64,000 nt of DNA, from positions 96,726-160,725 of the forward strand of contig NZ_KE383865.1 in assembly GCF_000422505.1 (NCBI RefSeq), read 5' to 3'. Made by a program: the position numbers and the translations under genes. The notes beneath the pieces are model-generated. The model did no database searches. It worked only from the letters and a program-made list of their open reading frames with translations, and was not told where the DNA came from. Source of the DNA: Paenibacillus pinihumi DSM 23905 = JCM 16419. GTDB lineage: Bacteria; Bacillota; Bacilli; Paenibacillales; Paenibacillaceae. This document shows, in pieces, positions 26,141-33,984 of the stretch; positions within the stretch are counted from its first letter, which is position 1, and every line of letters begins with the position of its first letter.

Positions 26141-27058
26141 ATGCCGCGAGTCGTGCAGCACATAACAGATTTAATAGGGGAAACACCCGCCATCCGGCTG
26201 AACCGGCTGCCAGGGCTTGAAGGGGCCGAGGTGCTGGTCAAGCTGGAGCGGTTCAATCCGAGCGGAAGTGTCAAGGACCGGGCTGCTTTTGCCTTGATTG
26301 ACCGGGCAGAGCGTGAAGGGAAGATTGCGCCTGGCGCTACCATTATAGAACCGACCAGCGGCAATACGGGTATCGGGCTGGCTATGAATGCGGCTGCCAA
26401 AGGCTATAAGCTCATTCTGGTCATGCCGGACAATATGAGTGTGGAGCGGATTCGGCTGCTGCAAGCCTATGGCGCAGATGTGGAGTTGTCGCCGGCGTCC
26501 GAGCGGATGCCGGGCGCGATTCGCAAGGCGCTTGAGCTTCAAGCCGGTATACCAGGCAGCTTTATTCCGAACCAGTTCGAAAATGAAGCCAACCCGGACA
26601 TACACCGGGTAACGACCGCCCAGGAAATTCTGCAGCAAACCGGAGGCAGGCTTGACGCCTTTGTGGCTACAGCCGGTACTGGCGGCACCATGACCGGAAC
26701 AGGGGAGACGCTGAAGGCGCATCTCCCGTCCCTCCATATTGCCGTTGTTGAGCCGAAGGGCTCTCCGGTGCTTTCGGGCGGACAGCCCGGACCCCATAAG
26801 CTGGTGGGGACGAGTCCGGGTTTCATTCCGGCTATACTCAATATTTCTGTATATGATGAAATCATACAGGTTGCCGATGATGATGCAATCGTGACGATGC
26901 GGGCGTTGGCACGTACCGAGGGGCTGCTGCTCGGTCCTTCCTCAGGAGCTGCAGTATGGGCCGCCATGCAAGTTGCCCGGCGTCTTGGAACAGGAAAGAC
27001 CGTGCTTTGCATGGCCCCTGATACAGGCGAGCGTTACTTAAGCATGGGGATCTTTTGA
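26141..27058 (+). CDS. cysK: Cysteine synthase (O-acetylserine sulfhydrylase), PLP-dependent
   Basis: 305 aa, fold type II PLP enzyme that makes cysteine from O-acetylserine and sulfide. The PLP lysine is Lys45 in NPSGSVKDR. The substrate loop EPTSGNTGIGLA, the glycine-rich phosphate loop TAGTGGTMTG and the C-terminal GPSSGA are all present. A cystathionine beta-synthase-like or CysM-type activity cannot be excluded from sequence alone. It follows the MFS gene by one base. Its last 25 bases overlap the 3' end of the convergent cotH gene. Confidence 0.92.
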   Translation: MPRVVQHITDLIGETPAIRLNRLPGLEGAEVLVKLERFNPSGSVKDRAAFALIDRAEREGKIAPGATIIEPTSGNTGIGLAMNAAAKGYKLILVMPDNMSVERIRLLQAYGADVELSPASERMPGAIRKALELQAGIPGSFIPNQFENEANPDIHRVTTAQEILQQTGGRLDAFVATAGTGGTMTGTGETLKAHLPSLHIAVVEPKGSPVLSGGQPGPHKLVGTSPGFIPAILNISVYDEIIQVADDDAIVTMRALARTEGLLLGPSSGAAVWAAMQVARRLGTGKTVLCMAPDTGERYLSMGIF

Positions 27059-28140
27059 CGTTCGGAGCGTCTCCATTGCTTTAATTCCGTCTGGATGACA
27101 TGTCTGCGGTCGCGAATATAATTCATAATGAAGCTGTATTCGTCCTCGAAAGAGGTGTACGTAAATTTTCGTGTAATATCCCCCCGGATATCCGAAGCAA
27201 TCGACTGATGCATGGCCTGCACGAGCGGGCCAAGCTCTCTTTCGGTGAAGGAAGTTTCCGTCAGCTCTGTCAGGAGGTTGCGGTAATCCTCGCGGCAGGC
27301 CGGGATGGATAGCACCTTTCGGGTCAGCGTATTATATCCCTGGATACGGACAAGATCAGCTCCGCACGGCTTGCCGTAGCAATTTCTTCCCCATGTCCCC
27401 TCATAATCCCACGGAGCAATCCGGTATTTGCCTTCTTCTTTCATTTCATACAAAGCATAATTTTGATCAAACCCGTCATAATTACCCGTTAGGACGGCTC
27501 CTGCCAGCCATTTTAAATACTGCGGCGTATCCAGCCGCTCCAGCAGATGGCTTCTCATTTCCCGTCCCTTGGTTTGATGCAGCTTTCTTATAAAAGCTAT
27601 CAGGCGGCTGCGGTCCGCTTTTTTTCCCAGCTTCAGCTCATACCCCTCATACCAGGACTTTTTGCGTTTGCGGGTAATCGGGTCCGTTGAGCGGAAGTTG
27701 GCGCTATCATGAACTGCATAATGAATCGAGCGGCAATCCAGGCCGCGGCTCTCAAAGAATATCCGGTCAAATGATTCAATCTCTAGATACATGCCGAGCG
27801 GCTGGCCGTTCCATTCGACCTTGCAGTGCCTGGTTTTAGGCGCTTCCACACCGATTGTGTTGAAATAATGAAAGGATAGCGCATTTCGCAGCATGGACGG
27901 ATCATCATACTCAGCATTCCATTGAAAGGTCGTGCCGTTGTCCAGCACAACCTCATAAGATTTTTTCGGATACAGCCGCGTATGTCCGCCTCTGTGACGG
28001 ATACGGGCAGGCTGCAGAATGCCGTCTATTTCCAGCATGACCGGTATGAAACGGGTGCTCCACACATCCTCCTCCTGCATCCGCTTGATCTCTTCTGAAT
28101 CAATATGAATACTTCGCAATGGCAAAGCCTCGATCGGCAT
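27034..28140 (-). CDS. cotH: CotH-family spore coat protein kinase
   Basis: 368 aa. CotH proteins are atypical kinases that phosphorylate serines of repetitive coat proteins (CotB, CotG in Bacillus). Visible elements are the N-terminal RHRGGHTRLYPKKSYEV, the active-site-like region GNYDGFDQNYALYEM and the metal-binding APWDYEGTWGRN. I chose ATG 28140 with GGGAGG seven bases upstream; the frame is open for 19 more codons without support. Directly upstream on the same strand is a Ser-His-Gly repeat protein, the likely substrate, reproducing the cotG-cotH partnership in co-directional form. The 3' end overlaps cysK tail to tail. Confidence 0.9.
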   Translation of the reverse strand: MPIEALPLRSIHIDSEEIKRMQEEDVWSTRFIPVMLEIDGILQPARIRHRGGHTRLYPKKSYEVVLDNGTTFQWNAEYDDPSMLRNALSFHYFNTIGVEAPKTRHCKVEWNGQPLGMYLEIESFDRIFFESRGLDCRSIHYAVHDSANFRSTDPITRKRKKSWYEGYELKLGKKADRSRLIAFIRKLHQTKGREMRSHLLERLDTPQYLKWLAGAVLTGNYDGFDQNYALYEMKEEGKYRIAPWDYEGTWGRNCYGKPCGADLVRIQGYNTLTRKVLSIPACREDYRNLLTELTETSFTERELGPLVQAMHQSIASDIRGDITRKFTYTSFEDEYSFIMNYIRDRRHVIQTELKQWRRSERQKIPMLK

Positions 28141-28167
28141 CTCATTTCCTCCCGAACAACGAAAGTG

Positions 28168-28191
28168 AAGCCTATCGCAGTGGATAGGCTT
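28168..28191. other. Hairpin between the repeat protein gene and cotH
   Basis: AAGCCTATC (28168-28176) pairs with GATAGGCTT (28183-28191). On the minus strand the following T-tract is weak, so this may attenuate rather than stop transcription from the CotG-like gene into cotH. Confidence 0.45.
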
Positions 28192-28233
28192 TAACACTTT
28201 ACCTTATTCAGGACATTCGTCCATGGTCACTCG

Positions 28234-28821
28234 TTATTCCTGGCCGTCTTGAGTTTCTTGTATATCTCGCACGTCTTGGATGTTCTGATTATACCAGTGC
28301 GGAGGCCAGTTAGCCGGGAGCCGGTAATAACCGTTCCGTCCGCGGGACTGATTGCCGCGTGTCCGGTTGCCAATTGTATGATGTCCACGTGTGCGGTGCC
28401 CATGGCTGCCTTGTCCGTGGCTGCCTTGTCCATGGCTGCGGTGCCCATGGCTGCCTTGTCCGTGGCTGCGGTGCCCATGGCTGCCTTGTCCGTGGCTGCC
28501 TTGTCCGTGGCTGCGGTGCCCATGACTGCGGTGTCCATGGCTGCCTTGTCCATGGCTGCGGTGTCCATGGCTGCCTTGTCCATGGCTGCGTTTGCCTTGC
28601 GTCCGGTTGCCCGGTGTACGGAAGCCGGTTGTTCCTTCTACCGGATTGCTTCTGTTCCGGTTACCGCGTGTATTGGAGCCAAGAGTACGATGCTCCCAGA
28701 TATGACTGCGATGCTTATGCTTGTTACGCTCGCATCTGCCGCTGCGGTTGCTAAGCACACGACGTTGAGTGTTTTTGGCTCCGCGATTCAAGCCGCGGAC
28801 ATTTCTTTTCTTTTGAGTCAT
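28234..28821 (-). CDS. CotG-like repetitive spore coat protein
   Basis: 195 aa and extremely basic. Residues 1-78 are rich in Arg, Asn and Gly. Residues 79-143 are 13 perfect pentapeptides of two kinds, SHGQG and SHGHR. The tail (RGNQSRGRNGYYRLPANWPP) is aromatic and ends acidic. Low complexity with regularly spaced Ser, His and basic residues is the signature of CotG, the CotH substrate. The exact repeat differs from the Bacillus SxKKS type, so homology is by design and context rather than alignment. GGAG lies a few bases before the ATG. It is transcribed towards cotH, 93 bp ahead of it. Confidence 0.8.
   Translation of the reverse strand: MTQKKRNVRGLNRGAKNTQRRVLSNRSGRCERNKHKHRSHIWEHRTLGSNTRGNRNRSNPVEGTTGFRTPGNRTQGKRSHGQGSHGHRSHGQGSHGHRSHGHRSHGQGSHGQGSHGHRSHGQGSHGHRSHGQGSHGQGSHGHRTRGHHTIGNRTRGNQSRGRNGYYRLPANWPPHWYNQNIQDVRDIQETQDGQE
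28393..28587. repeat. 15-bp minisatellite inside the CotG-like gene
   Basis: Thirteen tandem 15-bp units alternate irregularly between two versions, coding SHGQG and SHGHR on the minus strand. There is no spacer structure. Such a tract is prone to unit gain and loss, so the length probably differs between strains. Confidence 0.9.
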
Positions 28822-29118
28822 TCTATCATCTCCTTATCATGTTCTATTACACGCTATGCAAGGGAAATAGGATTGGCTCTGGTCATCTGTAGCAGTTTGC
28901 TAGACCGGGTGAGGAAAAAGGCGAAGCTGCGCAAGGTAATTGGCCTTTTTTAAGATATAGAAGTCTATAAAAAATCCTCATTTATCTTGTACGGGATAGT
29001 TGGGAGATACATATAAATACAGAAGCTAATCATGAAGTTTATAAAAAAGAAACTAAAGTCTGAATCAGCGTCATCTATGTCTGCTGCTGACATGTGTTTT
29101 CAGGAAGGAGAGGCATGA
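28822..29118. other. Divergent promoter region of the coat island
   Basis: About 300 bases between the CotG-like gene (minus) and the triple-domain gene (plus). It should hold two sporulation promoters. No confident sigma-K or sigma-E box was found by eye. The second half is AT-rich. Confidence 0.4.
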
Positions 29119-29799
29119 ATGAATCCGTTTGTTACATTAAAGGGCTGCAAGGTTGAGCTCAGGCTGGGCGGGCTGCCTGCCGCTCTTACAGGGAGTGTGG
29201 CCGGGTGGGGACAGGATGTATTCATTCTGTACAGTGGCTCCCGCTATACCTATATTCCGTTTCGTCATATTGAACGCTTGGCTCCTGCGGGCCACAAGGA
29301 CAGAGCAGGCATGACAAATACAGAGGCAGCAGCCGGGGATGAGGGTGCCATTCATGAGAAGGTGACCTCCCTCAGGAAAATATTAACTTACGCCAGAGGG
29401 CTTTTCTCAGAAGTTTATTTTTCCTCCGGACGGCCAATCTATGGCTATGTATCAAGCGTTATGAATGATTACTTTATCTTCTGCTCACCTGTGTATCATA
29501 CAGTTGCGGTATCGCTCCAGCATTTGAAGTATATTTCTCCCTGCCCGGCTACAGCAGCTCCGTATAATCTTTCTCCAGGTCAATTCACTCCGCGTCCGTC
29601 GCCGGTGACGTTAGCGAGAACATTTGAAATGCAGCTAAGGAAGCTGGAGGGAGAGCTGATCATCTTCAATCTCGGTATGCTGCCCGGTGAGACGGGAGTG
29701 CTCGCAACAGCGGGTGAGCAGATGCTGGAGCTGACGGGAGAGGATGGGGTAAGCAGTTATATCCCTTATGAACAAATCCAAAGTGTGCATGTGCCTTAG
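29119..29799 (+). CDS. Triple Sm-like (DUF2642-type) protein, probably spore-associated
   Basis: 226 aa with three similar beta-rich segments of about 50 residues. They lie at about 5-52 (GCKVELRLGG to YIPFRHIERL), 95-140 (SEVYFSSGRPIYGYVSS to VSLQHLKYI) and 172-224 (LEGELIIFNLGMLPGETGV to YIPYEQIQSV). Each ends with a Y/V-IP-x-x-x-I-type strand, the pattern of DUF2642 proteins common in spore formers. Linkers are unstructured. No enzyme motif is visible. It opens a plus-strand run of coat genes and has GGAAGGAGAGG before its start. Confidence 0.65.
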   Translation: MNPFVTLKGCKVELRLGGLPAALTGSVAGWGQDVFILYSGSRYTYIPFRHIERLAPAGHKDRAGMTNTEAAAGDEGAIHEKVTSLRKILTYARGLFSEVYFSSGRPIYGYVSSVMNDYFIFCSPVYHTVAVSLQHLKYISPCPATAAPYNLSPGQFTPRPSPVTLARTFEMQLRKLEGELIIFNLGMLPGETGVLATAGEQMLELTGEDGVSSYIPYEQIQSVHVP

Positions 29800-29894
29800 A
29801 CTTTATGCATAAGCAAAACTGGCCGGGGACATAATACAAAAGTCGTTTAACAAAAAAGAAAATTTATGCCATAAGAAGCGGGAGGGACATGTAA

Positions 29895-30122
29895 ATGATG
29901 CAGCCACTAACGGCCAAGGAATTGGAGTACATTGTCGATTCCATCTCCAATGAGGACTTGCTGATGAAGCAATGCGCAGTAACCGCAGCTACTGCCACAA
30001 CTCCGGGAATCCGCCAGCTTTGCCTGCAATTCCAGCAGGTGCATGAGCAAAATTACAATACGCTGCTGAGTGCTTTGAATGCGCACCAATCGTTAGCGCC
30101 AACACAGCCAAGCAACTCATAA
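29895..30122 (+). CDS. Small CotF-like coat protein
   Basis: 75 aa, mostly two helices (KELEYIVDSISNEDLLMKQC and RQLCLQFQQVHEQNYNTLL). The layout resembles the short helical companions of CotF-type spore coat proteins. GGGAGGG is upstream of the double ATG. It is 22 bp ahead of a longer CotF-family gene and surely co-transcribed with it. Confidence 0.65.
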   Translation: MMQPLTAKELEYIVDSISNEDLLMKQCAVTAATATTPGIRQLCLQFQQVHEQNYNTLLSALNAHQSLAPTQPSNS

Positions 30123-30144
30123 CCGTATAAGGAGGAAGCCGAAA

Positions 30145-30558
30145 ATGTATCAAAATCATCACCAAGCGCTGCTGCCCGATGAGGATTTGGCGTATACCAT
30201 TCTCGCCGACTTGAAGCGTGTCACCCGCGAATATGCAACCGGAGCAACCGAAGCCAACTGCGACAATGTACGGCAGATGTTTACAAATTTAATGAATACC
30301 ACTCTTCACTTGCAGGGAGATCTGTACAGGATTATGAAGCAAAATAATATGTACAGCGCAGCTTCCCCTTGCTTGAAACAGGAAATTGACAAACAGATTC
30401 AACAGAACAAGCAAAATTTGCAAAAGACGCAGCAACTGGTACAGAGCATCACAGGCGGACATCAGCAGCATCCTCCAGGCTTTGCCAACCTGGTAACGCC
30501 TGATCAAGTGCACCAGGGCAATATGCAGCATCCGCAAAACCCGTCCTACTACAGCTAG
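30145..30558 (+). CDS. CotF-family spore coat protein
   Basis: 137 aa. The core (about 8-105) matches the CotF ferritin-like helical hairpin: LPDEDLAYTILADLKRV, then TNLMNTTLHLQGDLYRIM, then a Gln-rich helix. The C-terminal 35 residues are a His/Pro/Gln-rich flexible tail. AAGGAGG precedes the ATG. Together with the 75-residue gene, it forms the end of the coat island and is followed by a strong terminator. Confidence 0.82.
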   Translation: MYQNHHQALLPDEDLAYTILADLKRVTREYATGATEANCDNVRQMFTNLMNTTLHLQGDLYRIMKQNNMYSAASPCLKQEIDKQIQQNKQNLQKTQQLVQSITGGHQQHPPGFANLVTPDQVHQGNMQHPQNPSYYS

Positions 30559-30570
30559 TCTCACCAAAGC

Positions 30571-30642
30571 CGCCGCCGGTTCTGAACTGCACCCCAATTG
30601 TTGGACATTGGAGGTGCAGTTCAGTTCCCGGCGGTTTTTTTT
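30571..30642 (+). terminator. Long rho-independent terminator of the cotF-type genes
   Basis: CCGCCGG at the base and CTGAACTGCACC above it pair with GGTGCAGTTCAG and CCGGCGG, followed by TTTTTTTT ending at 30642. Confidence 0.9.
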
Positions 30643-30733
30643 ATATTTGCCGGTCCTTCCTTTGATTGCAGGAACCCCTGTTTCGTTGTAATATTAAGAT
30701 TATGTATTTAGACGGTTGCTGGGAGGGCTGGGC

Positions 30734-31225
30734 ATGGTAGAGCTGAAGAACGAAATTTTGAATTTGCTGAAGGAAGACGCACGGCGCGGGCCGGACTTGA
30801 TTGCGACGATGCTGAATGTCAGTCAGGCTGATATCATCAAAGCGATTGATGAGATGGAAAAGGACCATGTCATTGTAAAATATGCGGCCGTAGTAAACTG
30901 GAGCAAGGTAAGCGAAGAGAAAGTAACGGCGTTGATTGAAGTGCAGATTACGCCTGAGCGCGGACGCGGCTTCGAGGGCATTGCCGAACGGATTTATTTA
31001 TACCCGCAGGTGAAGTCGGTCTATTTGATGTCCGGAGATTATGATTTGCTCGTTGAGGTGGAAGGCTCGACATTGCGTGATGTGGCCTCCTTCGTCTCCA
31101 ACAAGCTGTCTCCGATTGACTCGGTTCTTTCGACCAAAACCTTTTTTATATTGAAAAAATACAAGCAGGACGGCATCATCTTTGATGAGCATGAAGATGA
31201 TCACCGTCTGCCTATTTCGCCGTAA
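30734..31225 (+). CDS. Lrp/AsnC-family regulator (AlaR-like)
   Basis: 163 aa from ATG 30734, which has GGGAGGG eight bases upstream. The N-terminal helix-turn-helix (about 1-60, ARRGPDLIATMLNVSQADII) is followed by a RAM effector-binding domain (about 70-150, with VKSVYLMSGDYDLLVEVEG). It lies 18 bp ahead of an alanine-type aminotransferase gene. Bacillus has the same pairing (alaR-alaT, formerly yugG-yugH), so control of alanine synthesis is the likely role. The C-terminus is a short acidic/His tail. Confidence 0.85.
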   Translation: MVELKNEILNLLKEDARRGPDLIATMLNVSQADIIKAIDEMEKDHVIVKYAAVVNWSKVSEEKVTALIEVQITPERGRGFEGIAERIYLYPQVKSVYLMSGDYDLLVEVEGSTLRDVASFVSNKLSPIDSVLSTKTFFILKKYKQDGIIFDEHEDDHRLPISP

Positions 31226-31243
31226 ACAGAGGTGGTGAAGATC

Positions 31244-32464
31244 ATGATAAAAGATGAAGAGCTAAAAACCCCGGTGTCCGGGCAGCGATCCTCCATGGCT
31301 GATTACCTGTCTCCTATGGCTAGGGAAATCAAGCCTTCAGGAATCCGCAGATTTTTCGATATGGTTAGCGAGAGCAAGGATGGCGATATCATTACACTTG
31401 GTGTGGGCGAGCCGGATTTTGTGACGCCTTGGCATGTTCGTGAGGCTTGCGTTTATTCGCTGGAGAGAGGCAAGACACAATACACATCCAATGCCGGAAT
31501 GCCGGAGCTTCGAGAGGCGATTGTGGAGTATATGTCCAGCCGCTTCAATGTCAACTATGATCCCGCTAAGGAAGTGATTGTCACCGTAGGGGGCAGCGAG
31601 GCGATTGATCTGGCTCTTCGTGTGCTGATTAATCCCGGTGATGAAATTCTGGTCCCGGAGCCCTGCTATATTTCTTACTCGCCGATCACTTCGCTAAGCG
31701 GGGGCGTGCCGGTAGGAATCGAAACTTTTGCCAAGGATGATTTCAAGCTGACGGCTGAAGCGCTTAAGGCCAGCATTACTCCGCGTTCAAAGCTGCTGGT
31801 GCTCTGTTATCCGAGCAACCCGACGGGCGGAATTATGACTTATGAAGATTGGCTGCCGATTGCCAAGGTTGTTGAAGAGCATGATTTGATCGTGATTTCC
31901 GATGAAATTTACGCTGAGTTGACCTATGGAAGCAATCATGTCAGTTTTGCCTCGATACCGGGCATGAAGGACCGGACCATCCTGGTCAGCGGCTTCTCCA
32001 AAGCATTTGCCATGACGGGCTGGCGGATGGGTTATGTGTGCGGACATCCGGAATTGATTTCGGCGATGCTCAAAGTTCACCAGTATACAGTAATGTGCGC
32101 ACCTATTATGGGTCAGGTTGCCGCTTTGGAAGCGTTGAAGAATGGTATGGATGAGATGAGAAAGATGGTCGATTCTTACAACCAGCGCAGAAGACTTGTC
32201 GTTCGCGGATTCCGGGAAGCCGGTCTGGAATGTCATGAGCCGCAGGGCGCTCTCTACGCATTTCCTTCCATTGAGTCGACAGGACTTTCATCTGAAGTGT
32301 TTGCTGAACGGCTGCTCAAGGAATACAAGGTGGCTGCTGTTCCGGGCAATGTATTTGGCAAAGGCGGCGAGGGCTTCCTCCGTTGCTCATATGCAACCTC
32401 TGTTGCCCATTTGACGGAAGCGATTGAACGAATCGGCAAGTTTGTCCATTCATTGAAAAGTTAA
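31244..32464 (+). CDS. alaT: Aminotransferase class I/II (AlaT/YugH-like alanine transaminase)
   Basis: 406 aa from ATG 31244, preceded by AGAGGTGG at 31228-31235. Fold type I PLP enzyme. The N-terminal segment IRRFFDM and GVGEPDFVTPW match the YugH type. The Asn-Pro motif YPSNPTGG, the Asp of SDEIYAELTYG, and the PLP lysine in SGFSKAFAMTGWRMG are all present. It would interconvert pyruvate and alanine with glutamate as amino donor. No terminator is obvious directly behind it; a promoter-like sequence and the palindromic element follow. Confidence 0.88.
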   Translation: MIKDEELKTPVSGQRSSMADYLSPMAREIKPSGIRRFFDMVSESKDGDIITLGVGEPDFVTPWHVREACVYSLERGKTQYTSNAGMPELREAIVEYMSSRFNVNYDPAKEVIVTVGGSEAIDLALRVLINPGDEILVPEPCYISYSPITSLSGGVPVGIETFAKDDFKLTAEALKASITPRSKLLVLCYPSNPTGGIMTYEDWLPIAKVVEEHDLIVISDEIYAELTYGSNHVSFASIPGMKDRTILVSGFSKAFAMTGWRMGYVCGHPELISAMLKVHQYTVMCAPIMGQVAALEALKNGMDEMRKMVDSYNQRRRLVVRGFREAGLECHEPQGALYAFPSIESTGLSSEVFAERLLKEYKVAAVPGNVFGKGGEGFLRCSYATSVAHLTEAIERIGKFVHSLKS

Positions 32465-32474
32465 ATAATCCTAT

Positions 32475-32503
32475 TTGTTCTATTTAAGAAAATTTGATAT
32501 AAT
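32475..32503 (+). promoter_or_regulatory. Sigma-A-type promoter in front of palindromic element copy B
   Basis: TTGTTC (32475-32480) and TATAAT (32498-32503) are 17 bases apart. The expected start, around 32510, is only about 11 bases before the repeated element, so the element would be the 5' end of the transcript. Confidence 0.6.
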
Positions 32504-32520
32504 TTAACAAAATCCAATTT

Positions 32521-32621
32521 AAATATAAGAATTTATTAGCTTTCCGCTTAAAGATTCTTATATTTCTTCGCGAAATGCATCTGACTCTGTCAAAAACGGC
32601 ATTAGCCGTTTATGCTTACTG
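32521..32621 (+). repeat. Dispersed palindromic element, copy B
   Basis: Same structure as the copy at 9827-9930. Arms AAATATAAGAA (32521-32531) and TTCTTATATTT (32555-32565) are followed by CTTCGCGAAA. Then comes a perfect hairpin AAACGGC (32594-32600) / GCCGTTT (32605-32611) and GCTTAC. The loop between the first arms differs from copy A while the arms are identical, which argues for conservation of a structure. Confidence 0.75.
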
Positions 32622-32734
32622 TTTGTGGAGCTTTCAACAGCTTCAGCCAGAGCAGCCAGCAGACATCATGGACGGTTTTTGCACGGTAGATGAAGCGCCA
32701 TTGTCAACAGCTTGATCATTCCGGTTGAATAAGG

Positions 32735-32765
32735 CGGAGTATAAGCCACTTGGGCTTATACTCCG
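32735..32765. other. Strong hairpin upstream of the Spo0E-like gene
   Basis: CGGAGTATAAGCC (32735-32747) pairs with GGGCTTATACTCCG (32752-32765). The T-tract behind it is poor (TTCATCATT), so it may be a weak terminator of the transcript from the promoter at 32475 or a leader structure. The rest of 32622-32869 holds nothing else recognised. Confidence 0.5.
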
Positions 32766-32869
32766 TTCATCATTCACTGCAAGCGGAGCTATAGTGCAGC
32801 TTCTAGCAATCGCCGCCGGTTCCGGGCAACCTGAACAGTATGAAGGGCTGGGGATAAGGAGGGATAGAG

Positions 32870-33112
32870 ATGGCTTATGCGGATCAGGGTTTTTCCTTGC
32901 CGGAGGCTCAGCACGCCGTCAGGTCTTCGAACCAATTATCCCCTACTATTCGAAGGCTGGAGGATGAGATTTATCAGCTGCGCAAGGTAATGGAGCAAAC
33001 CTATTTGCAGGAAGCGACGTTCAACTCAGAGATCATCATTGAGATCAGCCGGAAGCTGGATATGAAAATCAATGAATATATGAGGGCCAGGCGGATTTAT
33101 GCCACGACCTGA
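32870..33112 (+). CDS. Spo0E-like sporulation regulatory phosphatase
   Basis: 80 aa. Spo0E-family proteins dephosphorylate Spo0A~P and delay sporulation. The C-terminal half forms the family helical hairpin (IRRLEDEIYQLRKVMEQTY and the second helix). The diagnostic S-x-x-L-D motif is present as SRKLD in EIIIEISRKLDMKINEY. The N-terminal 30 residues are unstructured. AAGGAGGG lies six bases before the ATG. It is a single gene with its own terminator. Confidence 0.75.
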   Translation: MAYADQGFSLPEAQHAVRSSNQLSPTIRRLEDEIYQLRKVMEQTYLQEATFNSEIIIEISRKLDMKINEYMRARRIYATT

Positions 33113-33157
33113 CATGGGCTGTTTTCAGTTTTGATGGCCGATAATAAGAATAGCTGC

Positions 33158-33200
33158 CCGTAAGACGGATACTAGCAATAGTGCCGCTTACGGTTTTTTT
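33158..33200 (+). terminator. Rho-independent terminator of the Spo0E-like gene
   Basis: CCGTAAG (33158-33164) pairs with CTTACGG (33187-33193), with internal pairs, and TTTTTTT follows. Confidence 0.85.
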
Positions 33201-33414
33201 GTTTGAGCTGCTGCTGACAAGATGAAACCCTTAGGCATAGCAGTTTGGGGGAAGGTTCTTTTGGCGGTATGAATGGATAAGCAGGAGGGCCTTCACTTTT
33301 TCAAAAGAATAGGGATATGGTATAGTAAGCCTAGTAGTATTGCCGCTAGATTCAAAGAAACTAAAGCCGGAAACGGTTATTCCGATCATCGGCAAAAGAG
33401 AGGGGCGATTGGCA

Positions 33415-33984
33415 ATGAGACTATATACCCGTACCGGGGACAAAGGGCAGACGGCGCTGATCGGCAGCAGGGTGCCGAAGGATCATCTGCGTGTTGAAGC
33501 CTACGGCACTATCGATGAGCTGAATGCATTTACGGGACAGGCGCTGGCGGTAATCGAACCGCTCCCGGAGCTTGCGGGATTGGCGTCGCGTCTAAAGCTG
33601 ATTATGAATGAACTGTTCGACTGCGGTTCCGACTTGTCCTATGACGATGAGCACCAGCCTGAATATAAATTGACAGAAGAGTATGCCGTCCGTCTGGAGC
33701 GGTGGATTGATGAATACCAGCAGCAAGCACCGGAAATCAGGCAATTTGTCCTGCCGGGAGGAAGCGCTGCAGCAGCGGTACTGCACGTATGCCGGACAGT
33801 ATGCCGCAGAGCCGAGCGTGTGGTGGTTACGCTTGCGGGCCATCATACTGTGAATACTGAGGCTGTGACGTACCTGAACCGGCTGTCTGATTTCTATTTT
33901 GCAGCGGCTCGTGCAGCCAATTCGAAGCTGGGGATAGAAGATGTATCCTATATTCCCGGATTGAAGGCGGATGAGCAGCTGTGA
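33415..33984 (+). CDS. PduO-type cob(I)alamin adenosyltransferase
   Basis: 189 aa from ATG 33415. It transfers the adenosyl group of ATP to cob(I)alamin or its precursors. The N-terminal ATP loop LYTRTGDKGQTAL is the family signature. The central VEAYGTIDELNAFTGQA and the C-terminal CRRAERVV and LNRLSDFYF motifs are present. An in-frame extension to 33340 has no ribosome site. It starts a tightly packed run of six genes to 38514. Its stop overlaps the next start by four bases. Confidence 0.92.
   Translation: MRLYTRTGDKGQTALIGSRVPKDHLRVEAYGTIDELNAFTGQALAVIEPLPELAGLASRLKLIMNELFDCGSDLSYDDEHQPEYKLTEEYAVRLERWIDEYQQQAPEIRQFVLPGGSAAAAVLHVCRTVCRRAERVVVTLAGHHTVNTEAVTYLNRLSDFYFAAARAANSKLGIEDVSYIPGLKADEQL

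Noticed and set aside
28393-28587. CRISPR-like array
   Set aside because: Units are 15-bp tandem copies without spacers and are coding.
28227-28953. Alternative frames over the CotG-like repeat (a plus-strand frame of 234 codons and a second minus-strand frame of 118 codons)
   Set aside because: They arise because the 15-bp repeat has no stop in several frames. The Ser-His-Gly frame has the ribosome site, the start context and the coat-protein design.
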